The notes: generated from the sequence alone by a model not told the origin. A stretch of DNA of 64,000 nt from EB88 sp965199135 (GCA_965199135.1 OZ240685.1:2852001-2916000); one strand, 5' to 3'. Shown: positions 51,682-61,646, numbered from the stretch's first letter. Translations and numbers: made by a program.

Positions 51682-54336
51682 ATGAAATTGAAGAGAAAGC
51701 ATCTTGTTCTACTTGCCGCATCCATCCTGAGCCCGTTCGTCCTCCAGGCGCAGCAGCAGCTGCCGTATCAGGACACAAGTCTCTCCCCTGAGCAGCGCGC
51801 TGCTGACCTCGTGCACCGCATGACACTGGAGGAGAAGGCAAGCCAGCTCGTGAACCAGGCTCGGGCCATTCCGCGGCTGGGTGTCCCGGCGTATGACTGG
51901 TGGAGTGAAGCGCTGCATGGTGTCGCGCGCGAAGGAACGACCGAGTTCCCGGAGCCCATTGCCCTCGGTGCCACGTTCGATCCTGCCATGATCCACCGCA
52001 TGGCCGATGCGATCGGAGTCGAGGGCCGGGTGAAGCACGAGATGGCACTCAAAGCTCATGGTGGGTCGAGCGATATCTTCGAGGGCCTGGACTTCTGGGC
52101 GCCCAACATCAATATCTTCCGCGACCCACGCTGGGGCCGGGGCCAGGAAACGTATGGGGAAGACCCCTTCCTCACCGCGCGGATGGGTGTTGCCTTTGTG
52201 ACCGGCATGCAAGGGGATGATCCCAGGTACTACCGGGCTATATCAACGCCCAAGCACTACGCGGTGCATAGCGGTCCGGAATCGACACGCCACACCGCAG
52301 ATGTCATTGTGAGCAAGCATGATGAGGTAGACACGTACCTTCCTGCTTTCCGCGCGACAGTCACCGAGGCAAAAGCAGACTCCGTGATGTGCGCCTACAA
52401 CAGTATCAACGGCCAACCCGCGTGCGCGAATGAGTTCCTGTTACAAGATCAGCTCCGCGGCAAGTGGAACTTTAAAGGCTACGTGGTGTCTGACTGTGGT
52501 GCAGTGGTCGACATTTATCGGAATCACCACTTCAAACCAACCCAGGCGCAGGCCTCAGCAATCAGCCTGCAGCGTGGTATGGACAATGAATGTGTGGACT
52601 TCACTTTCAAGGTGAAAGACAACCATGATTACAAACCGTATCTCGATGCAGTGAAAGAAGGGGTATTGCAGGAGTCGTCGATCGATACCGCTCTTGTGCG
52701 TCTCTTCACGGCTCGCATGAAGCTCGGCATGTTTGATCCGCCGGCGATGAACCCCTACAGCAAGATCGACAGTAGCGAACTAAACAGCCCGGCCCATCGT
52801 GATCTTGCGCGGGTACTGGCTGATGAAGCGATGGTGCTGCTGAAAAACGACGGTACGCTGCCACTCAAGGGGAATCAGACAATCGCGGTGATTGGACCGT
52901 TGGCAAAGCAGACCAAGGTGCTTCTCGGCAACTACAACGGAACGCCCACACACACTGTTTCCATCCTTGAGGGCATGACGAAGGAGTTTGGAGCCTCACA
53001 TATCCACTACGAAGTTGGAACACAGTTCCTCAGTCATGATGCAGAGCCAGTCCCTGCTTCCTGGCTGAGCGCCGATGGAAAGCCCGGCATCACGGTCAGC
53101 TACTCCAAGCTGGACATGTCGGACGTCAATGCGGTGACCGGAGGCAAGCCGCTGGCGGAAGGGCACGAAGCGACGCTCGATGCAGGAGCCCAACCGCTTC
53201 CTGCCGCAGTGGAGGGCATCGGCCCATTGTCAATCCAGTGGGACGGCCAACTTACCGCGCCGGAGACAGGGGACTATAACCTGGGTCTGAAGGCAAGCGG
53301 CTTCTTCCGCGTGCGATTGAATGGAAAGAGTGTGACCTCATCCTATGGGGGCGATCCAACGGAGGCGAAGCTGGGCCGAGTTCATCTCGAGGCAGGGAAG
53401 CCTGCGACCCTCCACGTGGAATACACTCCTCCTGAGAAAGAGCAGCCTGTGGCGAAGCTCGTCTGGGCAAAAGTGGATATGACGCCGAGTCCGGAAGCCA
53501 TTGCAGCGGCAAAGAAGGCGGATGTGATTGTCGCGGTGCTTGGCATCTCCAGCGAACTGGAGGGTGAAGAGATGCAGGTGAGCGAGCCGGGTTTTCAGGG
53601 TGGCGATCGCACCAGCATTGACCTACCGAAGCCAGAAGAGGATCTTCTCGAAGCTCTCAAGGCAACAGGCAAGCCCGTCGTGCTTGTGATGACCAATGGA
53701 AGCGCCCTGGCGGTGAACTGGGCAAAGGAGCATGCAAACGCGATTGTGGATGCGTGGTACCCGGGTGAAGAGGGCGGCACTGCTGTAGCGGAAACTCTTT
53801 CAGGCAAGAACGACCCTGCGGGCAGACTGCCGGTGACCTTCTACACCGGAGTAGCCCAGCTACCACCCTTCGATAGCTACGCGATGAAAGGGAGGACCTA
53901 TCGCTACTTCGACGGCCAGCCTCTTTATTCGTTTGGGTACGGCCTGAGTTACACAAGCTTCGACTACAGCAACCTGAAGGTACCAGCACAGGCAGTACGG
54001 GCCGGTGATCCACTCAGCGCCGACGTGACGGTCACTAACACTGGCAAAGTAGCTGGGGATGAGGTAGCGCAACTTTACCTGAGCTTTCCGGAGGTACCCG
54101 GCGCGCCGCACCGTGCACTTCGTGGATTTCAGCGCGTTCACCTAAGCCCAGGGCAGTCGCAGACACTACATTTCGAGCTGAAAGACCGTGATCTCAGCAT
54201 GGTCTCCGAGGCTGGCGAGCCGATCATCGCTCCCGGTACGTATTCGCTCTCACTTGGCGGAGGACAGCCGCAGACAGGAGCGCCAACCGTGACGGGACAC
54301 TTCGAAATCACTGGTACAAAGACCCTGCCTGAGTAA
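51682..54336 (+). CDS. Glycoside hydrolase family 3 with PA14 domain (beta-glucosidase/xylosidase type), secreted
   Basis: 884 residues. A signal peptide ends at LQAQ. The catalytic nucleophile is D271 in GYVVSDCGAVVDIY. The second domain holds EGEEMQVSEPGFQGGD, likely near the acid/base residue. A PA14 domain is inserted at about residues 500-600, and a fibronectin III-like domain closes the protein (about 760-870). Family members release glucose or xylose from oligosaccharides. The context favours xylan. An AAAGGGAG ribosome site precedes the ATG. Confidence 0.92.
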   Translation: MKLKRKHLVLLAASILSPFVLQAQQQLPYQDTSLSPEQRAADLVHRMTLEEKASQLVNQARAIPRLGVPAYDWWSEALHGVAREGTTEFPEPIALGATFDPAMIHRMADAIGVEGRVKHEMALKAHGGSSDIFEGLDFWAPNINIFRDPRWGRGQETYGEDPFLTARMGVAFVTGMQGDDPRYYRAISTPKHYAVHSGPESTRHTADVIVSKHDEVDTYLPAFRATVTEAKADSVMCAYNSINGQPACANEFLLQDQLRGKWNFKGYVVSDCGAVVDIYRNHHFKPTQAQASAISLQRGMDNECVDFTFKVKDNHDYKPYLDAVKEGVLQESSIDTALVRLFTARMKLGMFDPPAMNPYSKIDSSELNSPAHRDLARVLADEAMVLLKNDGTLPLKGNQTIAVIGPLAKQTKVLLGNYNGTPTHTVSILEGMTKEFGASHIHYEVGTQFLSHDAEPVPASWLSADGKPGITVSYSKLDMSDVNAVTGGKPLAEGHEATLDAGAQPLPAAVEGIGPLSIQWDGQLTAPETGDYNLGLKASGFFRVRLNGKSVTSSYGGDPTEAKLGRVHLEAGKPATLHVEYTPPEKEQPVAKLVWAKVDMTPSPEAIAAAKKADVIVAVLGISSELEGEEMQVSEPGFQGGDRTSIDLPKPEEDLLEALKATGKPVVLVMTNGSALAVNWAKEHANAIVDAWYPGEEGGTAVAETLSGKNDPAGRLPVTFYTGVAQLPPFDSYAMKGRTYRYFDGQPLYSFGYGLSYTSFDYSNLKVPAQAVRAGDPLSADVTVTNTGKVAGDEVAQLYLSFPEVPGAPHRALRGFQRVHLSPGQSQTLHFELKDRDLSMVSEAGEPIIAPGTYSLSLGGGQPQTGAPTVTGHFEITGTKTLPE

Positions 54337-54354
54337 GTCTCCGAGTAGTAAGTG

Positions 54355-54381
54355 GCGGAGAGAGTCGATGACTCTCTCCGC
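54355..54381. terminator. Hairpin between the convergent GH3 and GH51 genes
   Basis: A perfect 12-bp stem (GCGGAGAGAGTC and its complement) encloses GAT. There is no T-tract on either side, so it may act as a bidirectional stop or a protector of transcript ends. Confidence 0.5.
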
Positions 54382-54414
54382 GGCCCTCTCTGCGGCTCTT
54401 TGCCGCGCGGCGAT

Positions 54415-56508
54415 CTACTGTACTCGGTAGGAGTAGATGTTCACGCTGAAGGGTGGGATCTGCAACACATCCGGCATCGCGCCGAGTGTCTTATCCTCGA
54501 CGGACACCTCCGCTTTCTTTCCTACCTCGACCACCGCGTCCACCGACGCCGGAGCCATCTGCCACAGGTGACCGTCTCTTGCGAGTGTTGCGCCCGCGAA
54601 GTCAAGGTGAATGCTGTGTACCGCGTCTGACGGATTCAAAACTGCGATTGCCAGCGTCTTGTGGTCATCGCTCAGAGCGGCGCTTACGTCCAGCGGATAC
54701 GTGTCGCTTCCGGGATTTACAGAAGGCTGGTCGCCGCCCGCTGGAAAGCGTGGCTTGGGCTGTGGGGAGTCGCCTGAAACTGCTACCGGAATCTTCCCAA
54801 AATGATCGCTGTACATCTTGAACATTAGACCCGTCGGGTTGAGAACGGCATCTGTTCTGGTCTCGTCCATCATGGCTGTTGCGAACGTGAATGCAGCCAA
54901 CTGGAAGACCTCGGAATGCCGAAACATCTCATGAAACGCCCACGCATAGGCGGGAACCACTTTGTACGAATTGCGAGGCGCTCCGATGTACGCCCACTCG
55001 TCGATGGCGATCGGAACTGGCTTCGCGCGAAGGGCGGGGATCAAGCGGAGGTAATCCTGGTAGTACTCGTACTTGACGCGCACCTGCGTCGCGGCCGCTC
55101 GCTCCCATTCAATCAGGGGCTGTGGACCGATGGGTACTTTCTTCTCGAGCGTAAGATCTGTATGCATATCGCTTGCATAGTAATGCTCACTGAGCATGTC
55201 AATGTTCTGCAGAGTATGCGAGAGCATGTAGCCACTCCAGTCTGCATCCGAGAGCAGGTCGGGAACGAACTTTCCACTGATGCGCTTAGACTGATTGGCC
55301 CCGGTCATCACATCGGGCATGGCGCCTCCTGCGATCAGCGTGATCGAGGGGTCGACCTTTCGCATCGCCTTCGCGAACTGATTGTGCTTGATCACGTACT
55401 GCTCGACGGACATGGCGCCCATCTGGTAATCGCCCCATGGCTCGTTGCCGATACCCCACAGTTTCACGTCGTAAGGCTGCGGGTGTCCGTTGGCAGCTCG
55501 CCACTTGCCCATGGGCGTCGTCGTTGCGCCGTTCGTGTACTCCACCAGTTCTCGTGCTGACCACGCATCGCCGAACCCAGCATTTACGGTGATGTACGGC
55601 GCAACACCGAGAAGACGACAAAGGGTCAGGAATTCATCTGTGCCAACATCATTCGGCTGTACAGCATGCCAGACCGGGTCATAGATGGGCGGCCGCTTGT
55701 CCATGTCGCCGACTGCATCGCGCCATTCATAAGCGGAGACGAAATTGCCTCCCGGGAAGCGGTAAACGCCGGAATGTAGTTGCTTCAACGCGTCGATAAC
55801 TTCAGGCCGAAAGCCCTGAATGTTATCCGCAGGCATGAGGGAGACGGCGCCGATGTGGAAAGAGCCTGTCCCTGTGCCCGTGATCTCCAGGGTTGCATTT
55901 TCAGTATCCGTCCCGGAAAGGAAGTGAATAGGGAAGGTCTCGTAAGCGGAAGTGATCTTCCGCAGAGTCACTGTCTGCCCGCTGGATGGAGCAGCGCCCC
56001 AGGTTAACGTCACGCGGACCACGGTACCTGGAGTTCCAGCTAACACCAGGCGTCCTGTGTAGCTACGGCCTTTCCGAACTGCGAGACCTGTCTGCGAGAT
56101 ACCGTTCCTGGTCGATGTAGAGAGTGTAATCCGCGGGCTATGATCGCCGGTGTAGGGACTCTTCGGGTCCATGATCACCGCGCCCGCCTCCCCGACAGGT
56201 GCCCAGTATCGAAGCGGGGCCAGTCGCCTTCCACCGGGAGTCACCGGTGCTGGTGGAGGTGTTGACGTGACCGGGTTATAGAACTTCCGATCTTCAAGCA
56301 TCTCTGCCCATACATTGGCATTGACGATGTTGCCGCCATGCTCAAGGAACTGGCCGTACAGGTTTCCGGAGATAGGGGCTCCAGTTCGCGACACGTCGAT
56401 TGTGGCGTGCACTTCTGCAGGCTGCGCCGCAAGAGAGGGGATACGACAACACACTGCGACAGCAAGGGACAGCAGGAGGCTGCGGGCGATAGGGTGATCA
56501 TTGCGCAC
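54415..56508 (-). CDS. Alpha-L-arabinofuranosidase, GH51, secreted
   Basis: 697 residues with a signal peptide (about residues 1-28, ending SLAAQ). A concanavalin-like insertion follows (about 100-240), then the (beta/alpha)8 barrel with FPGGNFVSAYEWRD. The acid/base glutamate is in GIGNEPWGDY near residue 356, and the nucleophile is in AIDEWAYIG near residue 501. A C-terminal beta domain closes the protein. It removes arabinose side chains from arabinoxylan or arabinan. It is the last gene of the GH43-esterase-GH51 operon. Confidence 0.92.
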   Translation of the reverse strand: MRNDHPIARSLLLSLAVAVCCRIPSLAAQPAEVHATIDVSRTGAPISGNLYGQFLEHGGNIVNANVWAEMLEDRKFYNPVTSTPPPAPVTPGGRRLAPLRYWAPVGEAGAVIMDPKSPYTGDHSPRITLSTSTRNGISQTGLAVRKGRSYTGRLVLAGTPGTVVRVTLTWGAAPSSGQTVTLRKITSAYETFPIHFLSGTDTENATLEITGTGTGSFHIGAVSLMPADNIQGFRPEVIDALKQLHSGVYRFPGGNFVSAYEWRDAVGDMDKRPPIYDPVWHAVQPNDVGTDEFLTLCRLLGVAPYITVNAGFGDAWSARELVEYTNGATTTPMGKWRAANGHPQPYDVKLWGIGNEPWGDYQMGAMSVEQYVIKHNQFAKAMRKVDPSITLIAGGAMPDVMTGANQSKRISGKFVPDLLSDADWSGYMLSHTLQNIDMLSEHYYASDMHTDLTLEKKVPIGPQPLIEWERAAATQVRVKYEYYQDYLRLIPALRAKPVPIAIDEWAYIGAPRNSYKVVPAYAWAFHEMFRHSEVFQLAAFTFATAMMDETRTDAVLNPTGLMFKMYSDHFGKIPVAVSGDSPQPKPRFPAGGDQPSVNPGSDTYPLDVSAALSDDHKTLAIAVLNPSDAVHSIHLDFAGATLARDGHLWQMAPASVDAVVEVGKKAEVSVEDKTLGAMPDVLQIPPFSVNIYSYRVQ

Positions 56509-56569
56509 AGGTGGATCCTTTCTCTTTCGCTAAGAAACCGAGGCGGTGCTTGGGTGGCGAGGATACACG

Positions 56570-57634
56570 TTATCGGCAGTCGGCCGTGAAGCAGAGATTT
56601 TTGCTGAAGAAGGGCATCACGAAATCCTCAAAGCGAACTGCCACCGCGCTCGTGTGTGTCCCTTTGTACAACTCAAAGCTGTTCACGATGGTGTACTTAT
56701 CGAGTACGTCATGGAGCCTCGCCGTGTCCACCCGCAGGCCATCCTGGTCGCCGACGTCGATCGAGATAGCGCGGTACTGTCGCAGGTTTCCTACGTACTG
56801 ATCGATGAAATCAAGGGGAGCGTTCGCTGCCCATTTTGCCAGAATGTCCGGCTGCACGACGCCGTTTTTCGAGGGGAGATCAAGATAGAGTGGAGGGTTC
56901 TTAGGATCGGGCGACCAGGCTGCTGCGCTGGCTAGTTGCGCCCTGACCATGAAGGGAAGTGACGCAGAGTCAGCCGGCGACTTCATCGCCGCCACCGCAG
57001 TTTCGAGATTCCTGAGCTCGGGACCTGCCGGGCGCGCTGATAGGCAGCACGGACTCATGATGTACAAGCTACCGAAAACGTCTGCGTGTTTCATACCGAT
57101 GCGTGTGGCCCCGTAGCCGCCCATCGAGTGGCCAACAAGCCCTCGGCTCATGCGGTCGGGAATGGTCCTGTAGTGAGCATCCATGTAGGCCACAACATCG
57201 TGAGAGATGTATCTCTCGAAATCGCCCGTGGTGACGGAACTGGAGTACATCGATCCATTGTGGAGAGTCTTGCTGTCGGGAAGCACAACGATCATCTCTT
57301 TGCTGCCCTCTGCGAAGGCGCCCTCAATCGTCTGAGGCACATGGATCTCATGCGACCACTGCTCCGCGCCGATGGAGTAGCCGTGAAGGGCATAGAGGAC
57401 CGGGTAGCGGCGTGTAGGATCAATCCCATAACTTGGCGGGAGAAAGACCAGGGCATCGCGGTCCACTGCATCCCCTTCCAGGTTTCCTTCAAGCGCAGCG
57501 CCATGAATCTTGATGTGCTCCACCGTGACCGGCTTTGCACCTGCCACTGGTGCAGGGACCTCGGTCGGCACCTGAGCGTACGCACCAACAGAGAGCAGGA
57601 TCAGCAAGGACAGAACGAACTTCATCGTAGACAT
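56570..57634 (-). CDS. Secreted esterase of the feruloyl/acetyl esterase (FrmB-like) family
   Basis: 354 residues from an ATG at 57634 with AAGGAG five bases ahead. A signal peptide ends at AYAQ. The nucleophile serine lies in GHSMGGYGATRIG near residue 170, the candidate acid in VGDQDGL, and the histidine in GTHTSAV. DRDALVFLPPSYG and YPVLYALHGYS are typical. In this neighbourhood it may remove ferulate or acetate from xylan. The gene starts 19 bases after the GH43 stop. Confidence 0.8.
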   Translation of the reverse strand: MSTMKFVLSLLILLSVGAYAQVPTEVPAPVAGAKPVTVEHIKIHGAALEGNLEGDAVDRDALVFLPPSYGIDPTRRYPVLYALHGYSIGAEQWSHEIHVPQTIEGAFAEGSKEMIVVLPDSKTLHNGSMYSSSVTTGDFERYISHDVVAYMDAHYRTIPDRMSRGLVGHSMGGYGATRIGMKHADVFGSLYIMSPCCLSARPAGPELRNLETAVAAMKSPADSASLPFMVRAQLASAAAWSPDPKNPPLYLDLPSKNGVVQPDILAKWAANAPLDFIDQYVGNLRQYRAISIDVGDQDGLRVDTARLHDVLDKYTIVNSFELYKGTHTSAVAVRFEDFVMPFFSKNLCFTADCR

Positions 57635-57653
57635 GTATGCTCCTTCATCGTCG

Positions 57654-59777
57654 TCATTTTTGGGATCCAGGAATGGAATTGGGCGTGACCACGGTCCACC
57701 TGAACTGATCCTGGTAACGATTGTCGGGCTCCGGACCTGGGCTGTTCGCATTTAGTCTGCCGCTCTGTGCATCGAGCGCAAGATAGCGATGTGTCCTGAG
57801 TGAGAGGAGAGTCAGCTCCCCGGTAAATGTTTCGATCCACTGGAAGGTCTCGGCGTCTGCGGCTGATGCATGCTGAAGCGTCACTGTTCCATCAGTGCTG
57901 ACGGAGAGGAGCCTGCCTTCGCTTCTGAGGGCAACACGACCCAGGCCCCGGTTGAGCACAGTGTAGCTCCCAGGCCCACTGTTTGTTAGCGAGGCATCTC
58001 CGCCGTTCCTGGTCGCACCGACTGGCGCATTAGCAAGTTCGATCTCGCGGTTGTACGGGATAGCACGGGTAAGCCCGTGCGGTTCTGGTTCGCGCAGGTC
58101 AAAGAAGTCGAAGTCAGCGTAGCCGCCGTGGTTCGTCAGCGTGTTGTAGGCGAAAAGCGAGTAGCGAACTCCCTGGAAGGTGACGCCGATAGTCACCGTT
58201 CGGAATGGTGAACCGATGTCCTGGTAGGTCGATCCGTCTGTGCTGTAACTGAAGGTGGCGAGCTGTGTTCGGTAATCGCAGGAGACGCGAAGCCACACCT
58301 GTGCCGAAGTGAGTGGCACCCGTGCTTCCTGCTGCGTCTGCCCGTCAAACTGCACAAGCTCCAGATTGTCTTTGCGCTTGCGCAGGCCGAGCCATGCTTC
58401 AGGCTGGATAAGCAGCGCAAGGCCGGCAACGTCCCCATCCTGCATACCTGCGCCATCAAGCTTTACAGTTGGGATCGAGATGGGCCCGATGGCGCGCTGG
58501 GTCAATGTGTCTCGCGCGTCCCACAGGCTTGTCGCCATGAGAGCGTGCAGTCGGAGAAAGCCGGGACGCGCTGCAAGAGACCAACGGTTTGCTACGGGCA
58601 CGTGGTTCCACTGCCAGATGGGCTGGAGCGACCGAGCACTGAACTGGTCGCTTCGGACGTAGGGTGCATGAGGCTTCTCAGTGGTGCCAGTATGTGGCTT
58701 GATCCAGGTTCGAGGGGTTCTTCCGAGATTTCCGGTGAGCCCGAAGTAAGGCCAGCCATCTTTCCAGGTAATTGGTGAGAGAGCAGTGAGCCGTCCGAGA
58801 GCATTGCCTTCAAACATCGAAAAGCCCCACCATTCTCCGGTCGGTGTGTCGACGATCCCACCTTGATGCATTGCGAGTCGCCCGATGGCAGAAGGGTCCG
58901 GCGGAAGCTCGGTGTAGGGCTTGGGCGAATCGAGCGGCGGGCGAAAAGAGCTGAGACGATATCCCAGCACGGTACCAAACTGTTCGCCACTGCTTACCTT
59001 TTCATTTACCTCCCAGGGTCCGTCCAGGTGAGTCGCCCGCGCAACCGGCATATGCATCACCCCGAGATACCAGGCGCTTGTGAGATAGTAGAAGCCCTTC
59101 GCCCGGTATAAGTGCAAGCCCTCACCTATACCATCTCCCCGGTGGAAGATGAGCCGTTCGCTTCCTGGGACTATATCGGTGAGGTCGGGAGTAAGTTGAG
59201 CGAGATGAATCTCCTGGTAGCCCCAGACGATGTATGCATGGTTGTCATCCTCGAAGAGAACAGACAGGTCGTGGAAGCTGCGCTTCATGGGCGTGCGCGT
59301 CCAAGGGCCCTTTGCACCCGAAGCCCGGAAGAGCTGCGTCGTTTCCCCATTGACGTTGCTGAAGATGTAGAAGGTACCGCGATGGTAGCGGAGACACGGT
59401 GCCCAGATACCTTGACCATAGATATTCTGGCCGTGCTCCAGCCTGTACGCAGGGCCAAGATCAAGCTGGTCAAGCGCGTAGGACTCAAAGTCCCAGTTCA
59501 CAAGATCTCTGGAGTGAAGAACCGCCAGGCCGGGCATCGCGTGCATCGTCGTGCCAGTAAGGTAGAAGTCTTTGCCGACGCGGATGAGGTCAGGATCGGA
59601 GAATTCATCGAAGAAGAGTGGATTCGTGAAGGTGCCATTGCCGTTATCGGCTGTCCACGTCTGTCCGCCTGCATGAGCCAGCGACAGGACACAAGCGGCA
59701 AGGCACACGAGGCCCTTCAGCGGAATCGTCCACGCGAAGCTGCCGTGCCTGTCGACCTGGAAAGGAGGTGAGTTCAT
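57654..59777 (-). CDS. Glycoside hydrolase family 43 with DUF1349-like and beta-trefoil domains, secreted
   Basis: 707 residues from an ATG at 59777. The frame extends 17 codons upstream with no ribosome site. A signal segment precedes the five-bladed propeller. FFDEFSDPDLIRVGKDFYL carries the base aspartate, DLSVLFEDDNHAYIVWG the pKa-tuning aspartate, and GDGIGEGLHLYR the acid glutamate. A concanavalin-like DUF1349 domain follows (about residues 390-560). The C-terminus (about 570-700) repeats a beta pattern (LLSVSTDGTVTLQHAS, RYLALDAQSGRL) like fascin or ricin beta-trefoils. It likely cleaves xylosides or arabinosides. Confidence 0.88.
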   Translation of the reverse strand: MNSPPFQVDRHGSFAWTIPLKGLVCLAACVLSLAHAGGQTWTADNGNGTFTNPLFFDEFSDPDLIRVGKDFYLTGTTMHAMPGLAVLHSRDLVNWDFESYALDQLDLGPAYRLEHGQNIYGQGIWAPCLRYHRGTFYIFSNVNGETTQLFRASGAKGPWTRTPMKRSFHDLSVLFEDDNHAYIVWGYQEIHLAQLTPDLTDIVPGSERLIFHRGDGIGEGLHLYRAKGFYYLTSAWYLGVMHMPVARATHLDGPWEVNEKVSSGEQFGTVLGYRLSSFRPPLDSPKPYTELPPDPSAIGRLAMHQGGIVDTPTGEWWGFSMFEGNALGRLTALSPITWKDGWPYFGLTGNLGRTPRTWIKPHTGTTEKPHAPYVRSDQFSARSLQPIWQWNHVPVANRWSLAARPGFLRLHALMATSLWDARDTLTQRAIGPISIPTVKLDGAGMQDGDVAGLALLIQPEAWLGLRKRKDNLELVQFDGQTQQEARVPLTSAQVWLRVSCDYRTQLATFSYSTDGSTYQDIGSPFRTVTIGVTFQGVRYSLFAYNTLTNHGGYADFDFFDLREPEPHGLTRAIPYNREIELANAPVGATRNGGDASLTNSGPGSYTVLNRGLGRVALRSEGRLLSVSTDGTVTLQHASAADAETFQWIETFTGELTLLSLRTHRYLALDAQSGRLNANSPGPEPDNRYQDQFRWTVVTPNSIPGSQK

Positions 59778-59992
59778 CAAAACGCGTGCCGTGAAGCCCC
59801 GGAGAAGAGTACAACAAGCAGCACACACGCGACGGATTTTCGTTCAGACAGACGGGCAGGGCAGCGTGGTGGGCGAGGGCTTGTATGCTCAGTGGCTGCC
59901 CTGTGCGGTGGGTGGAAGTTGCCTACGCTGGCCGCCGTGCACTTCGAATTTGGGGGGGCACAGCGATCAGCGACAGGCTTTCAGCAAAGGTT

Positions 59993-60937
59993 TTACCCGT
60001 TCCGCAGAAGATTGGCGAGGTGTTCGAGGTCCCGGTCTCCGTGGCACTGGCGCACGTAGAGTTCGGTTTCCTGATAGCGCCGGGCGCTCACTGCATCCAT
60101 GGAGAGAGGATACGGCCCATATGCGCGAGCGAAGCGCGTAAGCACATCCACGGTGAACTGCTCGATCACATGCCGCAGTGTGAGAGCTCGAATCTGCGCC
60201 TGTTGATAGTGCAAAGGAGCACTGTCAACCTCGGCGCCGGCTGCAGTCAGCGCCGCTTCCATGGCCCACACATCAGCAGAAATCGCAGCGAGGTGGGCAA
60301 GCGTGTGTGGGTCGCTTCGTTTGCTCCGAAGTGCCAAGTCCAGGAGGCCGGCCGCTCCGCCAGCCCAGCAGGCAGCGGGTCCACACGCACCATTCCAGAA
60401 TCCAGGACGATCAACATACCAGTTTTCGCTGCCAAGAATATCCTCATCATTGACAGCGACGTGGTCGCAGGTAAGTGTTGATGTATGCGTCTCGCGAAAA
60501 GCTTCGGTCTGCCAATTGGAAGCGTCGAAGTGTAACGATGAGTGGTTGGCGATGAGATCCACCTCGACCATCAGCCGTCTCGGCTTACTTACGGTGACCA
60601 GGGCTCGATCGACAAGTCCTGCCCCCGTGCAGAACATCTTGCTTCCCCTAAGCGCACCCCCGCGCGGCGTGGACGTGAGTTCCAGCTCCCGACCAGGTGC
60701 CTCAGAGGCCCAGACCGCGTAACGCGCGCCCTCTTTTGCAGATCTTCCCGCCTCGGCAAGGATGCTGACGGCGTCCCAGTGCGCCTCCACCAACTTCGCG
60801 AGAGCCACATCTTCGCGCGCCACTGCAAACAAGCGCCTGTGCCGCTCGGCGGTAGCTCCATGACCTGGCAGAGGAGGCTGCTCCCTGCACAGATCAATGA
60901 AACGGCGGAGAAGAAGTTCGCGCTCCTCACTTATCAT
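59993..60937 (-). CDS. Acyl-CoA-dehydrogenase-like protein of the PIG-L cluster
   Basis: 314 residues from an ATG overlapping the PIG-L stop by 11 bases. It is shorter than ordinary acyl-CoA dehydrogenases (about 380). The middle domain (SEAPGRELELTSTPRGGALR, then FCTGAGLVDRALVTV) and helical C-terminal domain (GGAAGLLDLALR) are recognisable. The usual catalytic glutamate could not be placed. In other bacteria such genes sit with PIG-L and GT2 genes in an undescribed pathway. Confidence 0.75.
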   Translation of the reverse strand: MISEERELLLRRFIDLCREQPPLPGHGATAERHRRLFAVAREDVALAKLVEAHWDAVSILAEAGRSAKEGARYAVWASEAPGRELELTSTPRGGALRGSKMFCTGAGLVDRALVTVSKPRRLMVEVDLIANHSSLHFDASNWQTEAFRETHTSTLTCDHVAVNDEDILGSENWYVDRPGFWNGACGPAACWAGGAAGLLDLALRSKRSDPHTLAHLAAISADVWAMEAALTAAGAEVDSAPLHYQQAQIRALTLRHVIEQFTVDVLTRFARAYGPYPLSMDAVSARRYQETELYVRQCHGDRDLEHLANLLRNG

Positions 60938-61646
60938 TGGCTGGTCCTGATGCTGCATGCAGGGGAAGAAACACCTCGAATGGTCGGCCTGAGGGCGACC
61001 GGAGATCGAGCGGCAAAATGGCCTCTCCCCCTTCGCGCTCAAGCTGTGAAAGGTGGCAAAGCAGCGCCTGCTGCTTCTTCTCGACCAACGCAACCGGCAG
61101 TTCGAGCCGCACCAGAGGTAAGCCGTCTATGGTCTGGAGTGTGCCCTGGTGCCAAGTCCAGAAAAAGTAGAACATCAAGCGAAGTCCCTTCTTCTGAGCG
61201 AGATGTTCGGCAGCGCGACCGCATGCTTCGTGATCCGGATGGAAATCCCCCGTCCAGGGCGCCAGAAGAATGGTGTCCTCTGTGATCATCGGGGAGAGCT
61301 GCTCTTCGAGCGAGGCTTCGTGCGCAGCGACGTTGCTGTCGGGGAGGCGAAGACGAACGATCGACGATTCATCCACGTCAAGGCAGTGAAGAGCCCGCAC
61401 CTGTTCCCCCTCCCGGATCTCACGGAGGGAGGGCATGTCGGCGTAGGCGTTTTCTCCGTCCGTCACGGCAACAATCGTGACCTTGCCTCTGTGAAGCCGC
61501 TGGAGCGCGATCAACCCGCCTACGCCAAGTGTTTCATCATCCGGGTGAGGGACCACGACCAGGATGGGTTGATTGGTTGGACTCCATGAAGGGAGCGATG
61601 CAAGATGTTTCAGCCAGTCCTGCTCGGGAGTAATGGACGTGATCAT
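60927..61646 (-). CDS. PIG-L family deacetylase (LmbE-like)
   Basis: 239 residues from the ATG at 61646. An ATG nine codons earlier is the alternative. PHPDDETLGVGG at 33-44 and GDFHPDHEA are the zinc-binding motifs of the LmbE/PIG-L fold. These enzymes remove acetyl groups from N-acetylglucosaminyl lipids or conjugates. It overlaps the next gene. The methyltransferase that often accompanies it is not in the window. Confidence 0.88.
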   Translation of the reverse strand: MITSITPEQDWLKHLASLPSWSPTNQPILVVVPHPDDETLGVGGLIALQRLHRGKVTIVAVTDGENAYADMPSLREIREGEQVRALHCLDVDESSIVRLRLPDSNVAAHEASLEEQLSPMITEDTILLAPWTGDFHPDHEACGRAAEHLAQKKGLRLMFYFFWTWHQGTLQTIDGLPLVRLELPVALVEKKQQALLCHLSQLEREGGEAILPLDLRSPSGRPFEVFLPLHAASGPANDK

